From contig WRMM01000156.1 in NCBI GenBank assembly GCA_009777135.1, forward strand, positions 1-5,558: a DNA stretch of 5,558 nt. The letters are read 5' to 3'. Both the position numbers and the translations under genes were made by a program. Shown piece by piece: positions 1 through 5,558 of the stretch. Below the pieces are notes generated by a model. The model made no database searches. It was not told the DNA's origin and saw only the letters and a list, made by a program, of their open reading frames with translations. The stretch is from Candidatus Fibrimonadales bacterium. Lineage in GTDB: Bacteria > Fibrobacterota > Fibrobacteria > Fibrobacterales > Fibrobacteraceae. Position 1 is the first letter of the stretch. Each line of letters opens with the position of its first letter.

Positions 1-1
1 G

Positions 2-2599
2 GTCTTTTCATACGCACGCAATATATATGACAGCAACGGCAAACGCATTGCCATTATCTGTTTGGACGTCCTGCTAGACAGGATATACGAGTTTTCTGTT
101 GCAAGCAACAATAGCGGCACAGCAACCTGGATACTGCTTGACAATAACCTAAACATTGTGGCTCACCGCATTCCGGAGCTTTTGGGTACTCCACTGCGCA
201 AGGTTGACAGCGAAATCGCAAGTCTCACGGATGAATTGGATAAAGTTGGCGCCATTGAAAGCCGCAGGGTCAAAGACCATACGGGCCAAATGAAAGTAGT
301 TTCCGTAATGCTGCTCAAAAACGGCTGGTATTTGGGCGTTTCGGTTGATTTGGACGAATATTACGCAAACTTGAGAAACGTAATGTGGTTTATTATTATC
401 CTTGGGCTGATTTTAGCAACGGGTTTAAGCATTGTCCTTACGCACATCGCCGCCAGAAAGGAAGGGGCAGAAAATCTTCAGCGAGAAGCGGACAAAAGAG
501 CGCATCTCATGCTCCATTCCTCCCCCTTAGGCGTTAACTTTTTTGATGAAAATCTCAATTGCCATGATTGCAACGAAGTCGCCTTAAAAATGTTCGGGCA
601 ACCCGATAAGGAAAAATATTTGAGGGACTTTCACTCCTATTCGCCCGAAATTCAGCCATGCGGGGAAAGGTCTGCCGTGCTAGGTCTAAAGCATCTTGAA
701 GACGCCTTTGAAAAAGGAAGCCTCCAATTTGAATGGGTGCATTTAAACTCGGACGGCGAAACATTTCCGTGCAAAGTCACTGCAGTTCGCTCAATGTATA
801 AAAACGAACCTATCTTAATATGCCACATGCAGGATTTGCGCGAGCTTAAAACGGCCATAGCTGAAATAAACAAAGCCCGTGACGCTGCCGAAGCCGCCAG
901 CAAAGCAAAAACTGTATTTTTGGCAAATATGAGCCACGAGATTCGAACGCCAATGAACAGCATTATCGGTTTTGCCGAACTTGCGCAAGACTACGATATT
1001 CCTGCCAAAACCAAGCAATACCTTGCCAATATCGAAGAAAGCGCAAAATGGCTGCTTCAGACCATCAACGACGTTCTGGATATTTCAAAAATTGAATCAG
1101 GCCGCATGGAATTGGAACAAATCCCATTTGATCTGCACGACATTTTTACCCATTGCCAATCGGGAATCATTACAAAAGCTGCGGAAAAAGGAGTTGCGCT
1201 TTATTGCTATGCAGAGCCATCTATAGGAAAAAAACTGATAGGCGATCCGGTTAAGCTGCGCCAAATCCTCATCAACCTGCTTTCCAACGCTGTAAAGTTT
1301 ACAAATATCGGCACGGTCAAACTTTTGGCATCAATTACAAAAATGGGCAAAGACTGCATAACGATACATTTTGAGGTCAAAGACAGCGGCATAGGCATGA
1401 GTCCCGAACAGGTCAAAAGAATATTTGAACCATTTATACAAGCAGACGAAAGTGTTTCTCGCAGATATGGCGGCACAGGACTGGGACTAACTATATCCAA
1501 AAACTTCATAGAGATGATGGGCGGGCAGCTTGAAGTGGACAGCATGCTTGGCGTTGGCAGCAGGTTCAGCTTTGAGCTAAAGTTTAACATGATAGATGCG
1601 CCAATCACGGAAGAAACGGAGAAAACCATATTCAGCAATATTCAAAAACCCACCTTTAAAGGCAACGTTCTCATTTGCGAAGATAATTATATGAACCGGC
1701 TCATGATCTGCGATCACCTTGATAAGGTCGGCTTGAAAACCGTGGTTGCGCAAAACGGCAAAGAAGGGGTTGATATTGTTGCCGAGCGTATTAATGCAGA
1801 AGAAAATCCCTTTGATTTGATTTTTATGGACATACACATGCCGATCATGGACGGATTGGAGGCAGCAGCCAAAATCTCCGCATTAGGCGTGAAAACCCCC
1901 ATCGTTGCGCTGACTGCAAATATCATGGTCAACGATTTGGATCTGTACGTGAAAAGCGGAATGTCTGGACATTTGGGCAAACCGTTCACATCGCAGGAAC
2001 TGTGGAAATGCCTTATGAATCATCTGTCTGCCATAAGCCTTTCACCGGTGGACAAAGGCAAAAAAATCAAAGACGATGAAACGATGCAAAATCAATTGAA
2101 ATTTTATTTTGCAAGAGACAACCAAAAAACTTTTGACAAAATTCAAAATGCGCTTGATAAAAACGATATAAAGCAAGCGCGCCGGTTAACACACTCCATC
2201 AAGAGCGGTGCCGGGCTGATTGGAGAAAAAACGCTTCAAGCCGCCGCCGCAGTTGCAGAGGGAATGCTGTTGGGCGAGACAAACCTGCTTGCGCAAGAAC
2301 ACCTTTCCGCTTTAAAGGCTGAATTGGAATCAGTTCTCTTGAAATTGAAGCCCATGCTTGCCGAGACCAAAGCGCCAGACAAGATTCTGAGCGAGAAAGA
2401 GACTCGCGACCTTTTACTGCGGTTAGAGTCAATGCTTAGAAACCACAATCCGGAATGCATACATTTGGTCAGCGAGCTTAGGGCAATTCCGGGAACAGAA
2501 GAACTTGCGCAGCAAATAGAACGCTTCAAATTCAAAAAAGCGCTTGCTGCGCTTGCAAAAATCAAAGACATCTTTATAGAAAGCATAGGAGCAGAATAA
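2..2599 (+). CDS. Hybrid sensor histidine kinase (Cache-TM-PAS-HisKA-HATPase-REC-HPt), 5' partial
   Basis: This is the C-terminal part of a membrane sensor kinase that passes phosphate His-Asp-His. The frame is open to the window edge. The TTG at 62 is not a believable start, because the 20 codons before it (including YDSNGKRIAIICLDV) read as Cache-domain sequence. Numbering from codon 62, the parts are: the membrane-proximal end of a dCache-like extracytoplasmic sensor to ~105 (GWYLGVSVDLDEYY); one TM helix ~106-131; PAS ~145-262; a short helical linker; HisKA with His292 in NMSHEIRTPMN; HATPase with N-box Asn405/Asn409, DSGIGM 441-446 and GGTGLGL 470-476; receiver ~534-655 with acidic pair Glu540/Asp541, phosphoacceptor Asp590 and Lys640; HPt ~675-765 with His711 (THSIKSGAGLIG); and a helical tail with ELRAIPGTEEL. 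All catalytic residues look intact. The stop overlaps the start of the cyclase gene, its likely partner. The ligand is unknown. Family and domain calls are firm; the missing N-terminus presumably holds the first TM helix and the rest of Cache. Confidence 0.95.
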   Translation, partial: VFSYARNIYDSNGKRIAIICLDVLLDRIYEFSVASNNSGTATWILLDNNLNIVAHRIPELLGTPLRKVDSEIASLTDELDKVGAIESRRVKDHTGQMKVVSVMLLKNGWYLGVSVDLDEYYANLRNVMWFIIILGLILATGLSIVLTHIAARKEGAENLQREADKRAHLMLHSSPLGVNFFDENLNCHDCNEVALKMFGQPDKEKYLRDFHSYSPEIQPCGERSAVLGLKHLEDAFEKGSLQFEWVHLNSDGETFPCKVTAVRSMYKNEPILICHMQDLRELKTAIAEINKARDAAEAASKAKTVFLANMSHEIRTPMNSIIGFAELAQDYDIPAKTKQYLANIEESAKWLLQTINDVLDISKIESGRMELEQIPFDLHDIFTHCQSGIITKAAEKGVALYCYAEPSIGKKLIGDPVKLRQILINLLSNAVKFTNIGTVKLLASITKMGKDCITIHFEVKDSGIGMSPEQVKRIFEPFIQADESVSRRYGGTGLGLTISKNFIEMMGGQLEVDSMLGVGSRFSFELKFNMIDAPITEETEKTIFSNIQKPTFKGNVLICEDNYMNRLMICDHLDKVGLKTVVAQNGKEGVDIVAERINAEENPFDLIFMDIHMPIMDGLEAAAKISALGVKTPIVALTANIMVNDLDLYVKSGMSGHLGKPFTSQELWKCLMNHLSAISLSPVDKGKKIKDDETMQNQLKFYFARDNQKTFDKIQNALDKNDIKQARRLTHSIKSGAGLIGEKTLQAAAAVAEGMLLGETNLLAQEHLSALKAELESVLLKLKPMLAETKAPDKILSEKETRDLLLRLESMLRNHNPECIHLVSELRAIPGTEELAQQIERFKFKKALAALAKIKDIFIESIGAE
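2587..2591 (+). promoter_or_regulatory. Shine-Dalgarno site for the REC-GGDEF gene
   Basis: AGGAG lies 7 bases before the ATG at 2599, inside the last codons of the kinase gene. Together with the TAATG stop/start overlap it supports ATG 2599 over the in-frame ATG at 2608, and it suggests translational coupling to the kinase. Confidence 0.7.
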
Positions 2600-3516
2600 T
2601 GGAAAAGATGAAAAAAAACAGCGTGCTTATAGTAGATGACGAAAGCACAAGCATCATTGCCTTAACGCACATACTGGGCCATGATTACACCATATATGCG
2701 GCAACAGACGGCATGGAAGCATTGGAAGTAGCGCAAGAGCACTTGCCAGATATTATACTGTTAGACATAATTATGGACAAAATGGATGGATATGAAGTGC
2801 TTTCCCTATTGAAGAGCAACTCTAAAACAGAGAATATTCCTGTTATTTTCATCACGGGGCTTGGAAACAACGAAGACGAGGAAAGGGGGTTGGATTTAGG
2901 GGCTGCCGATTACATAACAAAACCGTTCAGCCCCGCTGTAGTTAAGCTGAGAATCCGCAACCTTATCAATATGCTGAATATGATTGATACTATAAAGCAG
3001 CTCAGCGAGATTGACCAGTTAACCGGCATATATAACAGGCGTTTTTTTGAACACCAGCTGAACATATTATGGGAGCACGCCAAAAGAGGGCAAATACCGC
3101 TCAGCATTTGCATGATTGACATAGACGATTTTAAAATATACAACGATAGTTACGGACATTTACAAGGCGACGAGGCTTTGCAGTCGGTAGCAAAGTCCAT
3201 AAAAAAGACCTTAAAACGCTCGGTTGACGTGGTGGCTCGCTGGGGCGGCGAGGAATTTATAGCACTGTTGCTGGATGCCGATATATGCGGCGCTTTAAGC
3301 GTTGCAGAGAAGATACGGAAAAATGTTGAGAAAGACCTTATCCCTTATGTTGGCAGCAAAGCGGCGCATATAACCGTGAGCGTTGGCGTAAATACGCTTA
3401 CGCCAACGCAGGAACACACCATCCACGATTTTATCTCCGGCGCAGACAATGCGCTTTACACCGCTAAAAGAACAGGCAAAAATAAAGTGTGCAAATACGA
3501 AAAGACGGACAGCTGA
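2599..3516 (+). CDS. Response regulator diguanylate cyclase (REC-GGDEF)
   Basis: This is a 305-residue cytoplasmic PleD/WspR-like protein predicted to make cyclic di-GMP from two GTP when its receiver is phosphorylated. The receiver (~7-125) has the acidic pair Asp13/Asp14, phosphoacceptor Asp56 and Lys108 in ITKPF. The usual Pro of the DxxMPxMDG loop is replaced (DIIMDKMDG). A short helical linker leads to the GGDEF domain (~135-300): DQLTGIYNRR, the metal-binding MIDIDDFK segment, YNDSYGH, and the active-site GGEEF at 216-220. An RxxD inhibitory site (RSVD, 207-210) sits exactly five residues before GGEEF, so product feedback inhibition is expected. It starts at ATG 2599, sharing one base with the kinase stop, so it is almost certainly co-transcribed with the kinase and may receive phosphate from the kinase HPt domain. 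That pairing is inferred; the enzymatic call is strong because all signature residues are present. There is no EAL domain. Confidence 0.95.
   Translation: MEKMKKNSVLIVDDESTSIIALTHILGHDYTIYAATDGMEALEVAQEHLPDIILLDIIMDKMDGYEVLSLLKSNSKTENIPVIFITGLGNNEDEERGLDLGAADYITKPFSPAVVKLRIRNLINMLNMIDTIKQLSEIDQLTGIYNRRFFEHQLNILWEHAKRGQIPLSICMIDIDDFKIYNDSYGHLQGDEALQSVAKSIKKTLKRSVDVVARWGGEEFIALLLDADICGALSVAEKIRKNVEKDLIPYVGSKAAHITVSVGVNTLTPTQEHTIHDFISGADNALYTAKRTGKNKVCKYEKTDS
3380..3409. repeat. Perfect 12-bp inverted repeat, 6-base loop, inside the GGDEF gene
   Basis: GCGTTGGCGTAA (3380-3391) and its exact reverse complement TTACGCCAACGC (3398-3409) flank ATACGC. A smaller nested palindrome, GCGTA-AA-TACGC (3386-3397), could form instead. 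The repeat lies in the codons for SVGVNTLTPTQ near the end of the cyclase domain. No T-run follows, so it does not look like an intrinsic terminator. Its function is unknown, and it may be a chance result of codon choice. Confidence 0.8.
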
Positions 3517-3543
3517 CTACTTTCCCTTTAAAATCCTACACAA

Positions 3544-3575
3544 TTTCTACACATTGTTTATTTATTTTAGCATTG
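3544..3575 (+). promoter_or_regulatory. Weak candidate promoter before the lipoprotein-adaptor unit
   Basis: The 80-base gap 3517-3596 is AT-rich and has no hairpin terminator. The only promoter-like arrangement I see is TTTC (3544-3547), 20 bases, then TAGCATTG (3568-3575), close to the Bacteroidota consensus TTTG-N19-21-TAnnTTTG with one mismatch in each box. It would place transcription start just before the ribosome binding site. Chance matches are easy in AT-rich DNA, and read-through from the cyclase gene is an alternative. Confidence 0.2.
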
Positions 3576-3585
3576 ACTTTTTTCA

Positions 3586-3591
3586 AAGGAG
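3586..3591 (+). promoter_or_regulatory. Shine-Dalgarno site fixing the small lipoprotein start
   Basis: AAGGAG sits 5 bases before ATG 3597. This selects ATG 3597 over the upstream in-frame ATG at 3489, which lies inside the cyclase gene and would bury the signal peptide behind 36 extra residues. Confidence 0.75.
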
Positions 3592-3596
3592 ATGCT

Positions 3597-3773
3597 ATGA
3601 AAACTGCGAAAATAACAAAATGCCTTATAGGGGCAGCAATAATTGCCTTATTTGCCTGCAAATCAGATGAGCACGGCGAAAGCTGCGCAAAAGACGGGCA
3701 TAAACACGGACATGCAGCGCCTGCGCAGCAAGAAAGCTTTAAGGTAGAAAGCGAAGAGAAAGAAGGAAATTGA
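3597..3773 (+). CDS. Small His-rich lipoprotein, 58 residues, putative metal-binding
   Basis: This is a short protein with a clear lipoprotein signal: Lys-rich start (MKTAKITK), hydrophobic core ~9-20, and a lipobox LFAC with lipidated Cys21. The mature ~38 residues are hydrophilic, with His26, Cys30 and a cluster His35/His37/His39 (GHKHGH), then an acidic/Lys tail. It should be membrane-anchored and face the periplasm. The His cluster suggests binding of a soft or divalent metal, but no enzymatic fold can fit. It lies four bases upstream of the efflux adaptor gene, almost certainly in the same transcript, so a metal-capture or sensor-like accessory role is a reasonable inference. Its mature N-terminus resembles that of the adaptor (shared AKD followed by HxH, then ES), so it may be a duplicated and truncated adaptor leader. 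I do not recognise a named family. Confidence 0.75.
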   Translation: MKTAKITKCLIGAAIIALFACKSDEHGESCAKDGHKHGHAAPAQQESFKVESEEKEGN

Positions 3774-3777
3774 CAGA

Positions 3778-5283
3778 ATGAAAAAATATCTTATGGCTGT
3801 GGCAATATTTGCCGCCATTGCCGCAAGCGGATGCGGGAACCATGGCCACAAGCGCGCAAAAGACGACCACGCTCACGATGAAAGCCTTCAATTAACCGCT
3901 TACTGCTGCCATTTTGAGGCTTTTATTGAAGCTGCTCCTTTTGTTGCCGGGCACGCCAGCGATATTAGCATTTATTTTTCGCATTTGGATAATTTTAAAC
4001 CCCTCGCGGAAGGCAGCGTTACAATCAGCTTGATTGTAGGAACAGACGGCGTTCGCCAAACGCTTAGCAAGCCCGTGCAGGCAGGCATTTTTCCTTTTAA
4101 ATTAACCCCTTTGGCAGCGGGAAAAGGGAAAATGATTTTGGATATAGAAAATTCTTCAGGAAAGTTCCAGGCAATAGTGCCGGATATAACGGTTTATGCC
4201 GATGAACACGAGGCGCAAGAAGCTGCCGCCGCAGATGCCATAACAAATAGCAACGGAATTGCATTCACAAAGGAGCAGCAATGGAAAATTGACTTTGCCA
4301 CCGAAGAAGCCCGCAAGGAGCCGTTTGGGCAAATTATCCGCGCCACGGCGCAAATTCAGCCCTCGCAAAGCGATGAGCGAATTGTGTCTGCAAAAACAAA
4401 TGGAACGGTATTTTTCAACACCATAGTAACAGAAGGAAAATCAGTCCGAGCAGGGCAAACGCTGTTCACGATTGATGGCAGCGCAACAGCAGAAAATAAT
4501 CTTGCCGTGCGCTATGCCGAAGCAGAGGGTGAATACAATCGCGCAAAAGCTGAATACGAGCGCAAAACGGAACTCGCAAAAGAAAACATTGTTTCGCAGA
4601 GCGATTTGTCAAGAGCCAAAGCCGAATTTTCCGCAGCCGAGGCGGCATACAACAATATGCAGCGCAATTTTTCAGCGGGAAAGCAAAGCATCAGTTCTCC
4701 GATTACCGGATTTGTTATGCGCGTGCTGGTGCAAAAAGGCCAGTATGTTGAAGCTGGCCAACCCGTTTTGATTGTTTCCCAAAATAGGGATTTGTTTGTA
4801 AAAGCCGAGCTGAGGCCCAAATACTTTAACCTGCTGAGTAACATTACCTCTGCAAATATGCGCCTGCTTAACGGCAACCGCACATATTCGCTTGAAGAAC
4901 TGGACGGCAAAGTGCTGTCTTATGGAAAATCAACCGATATTAGCAATCCTCTTGTTCCCATTGTGTTTCAAATAAACAACAAAGAAGGTTTTTTGGCAGG
5001 CAGTTTTGCGGAGATGTTTATTAAAACGCAAACTTCTGTCCAAGCCATTACCGTTCCCAACGAGGCTATTATAGAAGAAATGGGCAATAACTTTGTGTTT
5101 GTGCAGCTTAGGCCTGATTTTTTTGAGAAACGCCCTGTGAAAACAGGAGTAACCGATGGCATTCGCAGGGAAATCAGGGAAGGCATTGAGGCTGGGGAAC
5201 GCATAGTGAGCAAAGGCGCGATTTTGGTTAAGCTTGCGCAGGCATCAGGCGCGCTGGATCCACATGCCGGCCATGCGCATTGA
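3778..5283 (+). CDS. RND efflux periplasmic adaptor subunit, CzcB/CusB-like heavy-metal type
   Basis: This is a 501-residue membrane-fusion lipoprotein that would link an inner-membrane RND pump to an outer-membrane channel, probably for metal cations. The signal peptide ends in AASGC, with lipidated Cys19 followed by His22, His24, His31 and His33. A β-rich N-terminal domain (~37-145) contains an unusual CCH at 43-45. The core begins near [15 protein letters not shown]: first lipoyl half ~202-233 ([10 protein letters not shown], then [12 protein letters not shown]), α-helical hairpin ~235-305 (Ala/Glu/Lys-rich), second lipoyl half ~306-335 ([23 protein letters not shown]), β-barrel ~336-420, and a membrane-proximal domain ending in [15 protein letters not shown]. 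The C-terminus is His-rich (His496, His499, His501). The length and N-terminal domain resemble the Bacteroidota type of this family. GAAGGA at 3762-3767 is a weak ribosome site. No pump or outer-membrane channel gene adjoins it here. Family call is firm; the metal is not identifiable from sequence. Confidence 0.92.
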   Translation: MKKYLMAVAIFAAIAASGCGNHGHKRAKDDHAHDESLQLTAYCCHFEAFIEAAPFVAGHASDISIYFSHLDNFKPLAEGSVTISLIVGTDGVRQTLSKPVQAGIFPFKLTPLAAGKGKMILDIENSSGKFQAIVPDITVYADEHEAQEAAAADAITNSNGIAFTKEQQWKIDFATEEARKEPFGQIIRATAQIQPSQSDERIVSAKTNGTVFFNTIVTEGKSVRAGQTLFTIDGSATAENNLAVRYAEAEGEYNRAKAEYERKTELAKENIVSQSDLSRAKAEFSAAEAAYNNMQRNFSAGKQSISSPITGFVMRVLVQKGQYVEAGQPVLIVSQNRDLFVKAELRPKYFNLLSNITSANMRLLNGNRTYSLEELDGKVLSYGKSTDISNPLVPIVFQINNKEGFLAGSFAEMFIKTQTSVQAITVPNEAIIEEMGNNFVFVQLRPDFFEKRPVKTGVTDGIRREIREGIEAGERIVSKGAILVKLAQASGALDPHAGHAH

Positions 5284-5329
5284 GCTGGACTATCGCACAA
5301 AAATACTTTTCTACCTTACCCCCAAAACC

Positions 5330-5558
5330 ATGCTAACAATAACCCCTTCAATCCTCCAGCAGGAGCTAAACCCCGTTCAATGCGAGGCTGCGATTGCCAC
5401 AGATGGGCCAATGCTCATTTTAGCTGGCGCAGGCTCTGGCAAAACCCGCACCATAGCATACAAAATCGCTCATTTAATTTCTTGCTGCAACGTTGAAGCA
5501 AGGCGAATAGCCGCTGTTACTTTTACAAACAAAGCTGCAAAAGAAATGAAAGAGAGAA
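5330..5558 (+). CDS. UvrD/PcrA/Rep-type superfamily 1 DNA helicase, 3' partial
   Basis: The first 76 codons of an ATP-dependent 3'-5' DNA helicase acting in repair or replication restart. A Q-motif-like LNPVQCEAA (residues ~13-21) precedes Walker A AGAGSGKT and helicase motif Ia in [14 protein letters not shown], with the spacing usual for UvrD/PcrA. The remaining motifs lie beyond the window, so UvrD, PcrA and Rep cannot be told apart. ATG 5330 gives the normal short leader before the Q-motif. An in-frame ATG at 5273, overlapping the adaptor end, would add 19 residues. Neither start has a Shine-Dalgarno site. The function is unrelated to the efflux adaptor upstream. Confidence 0.9.
   Translation, partial: MLTITPSILQQELNPVQCEAAIATDGPMLILAGAGSGKTRTIAYKIAHLISCCNVEARRIAAVTFTNKAAKEMKER

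Noticed and set aside
1207..1638. Long antisense open frame opposite the kinase ATPase domain (143 codons)
   Set aside because: It is a shadow of the kinase reading frame, has no recognisable domain, and lies opposite strongly conserved catalytic motifs.
2540..2556. Direct repeat GCGCTTGC-T-GCGCTTGC near the kinase C-terminus
   Set aside because: It encodes a simple ALAALA helix and is most easily explained by repeated amino acids and codons.
3380..3409. Intrinsic terminator at the inverted repeat
   Set aside because: The repeat is 107 bases upstream of the cyclase stop and is followed by GGAACACACC rather than a T-run.
3489..3596. Longer version of the small lipoprotein starting at ATG 3489
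   Set aside because: It would overlap the cyclase gene and place 36 residues before the signal peptide; the AAGGAG at 3586-3591 clearly serves ATG 3597.
4512..4910. Antisense open frame opposite the adaptor hairpin and barrel (132 codons)
   Set aside because: Low-complexity Ser/Leu/Ala composition mirrors the Ala/Glu/Lys-rich sense helix, with no domain or ribosome site.
5284..5329. Terminator or promoter between adaptor and helicase
   Set aside because: No hairpin with a T-run and no convincing promoter boxes are visible in these 46 bases.

Overview
The window carries five protein-coding genes, all on the + strand and tightly packed. The longest gap is 80 bases, and I see no RNA gene, CRISPR array, insertion sequence or origin. 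Both ends cut through genes. Organism: two lipoproteins and an RND-type periplasmic adaptor point to a didermic (Gram-negative-type) bacterium of moderate GC. The phylum is uncertain. The adaptor resembles the long Bacteroidota type of CzcB/CusB adaptor. However, the clear Shine-Dalgarno sequences (AGGAG, AAGGAG) and the c-di-GMP synthesising response regulator are less typical of Bacteroidota. A related or neighbouring phylum, or transfer of the adaptor genes, is possible.

Region 1 (2-3516) is a signalling pair. It holds the C-terminal ~865 residues of a large membrane hybrid histidine kinase (Cache sensor end, one TM helix, PAS, HisKA, HATPase, receiver, HPt and a C-terminal helical tail). 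This overlaps by one base (TAATG) with a REC-GGDEF diguanylate cyclase response regulator. All four phosphoacceptor residues of a His-Asp-His-Asp relay are visible, so the pair probably converts an extracytoplasmic signal into c-di-GMP output.

Region 2 (3597-5283) is a two-gene metal-efflux-like unit. It holds a 58-residue His-rich lipoprotein and, after four bases, a 501-residue periplasmic adaptor with His-rich ends. The two N-termini resemble each other, including an identical in-frame 12-base stretch, which suggests a partial duplication. No RND pump (CzcA/CusA) or outer-membrane channel lies directly on either side in this window.

Region 3 (5330-5558) is the N-terminus of a UvrD/PcrA/Rep-type DNA helicase, cut by the window end.

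The most noteworthy points are the complete phosphorelay in two coupled genes, the orphan adaptor with its mini-lipoprotein, a perfect 12-bp inverted repeat inside the cyclase gene, and a strong excess of the hexamer GCGCAA. I see no clear evidence of a wholly new system.
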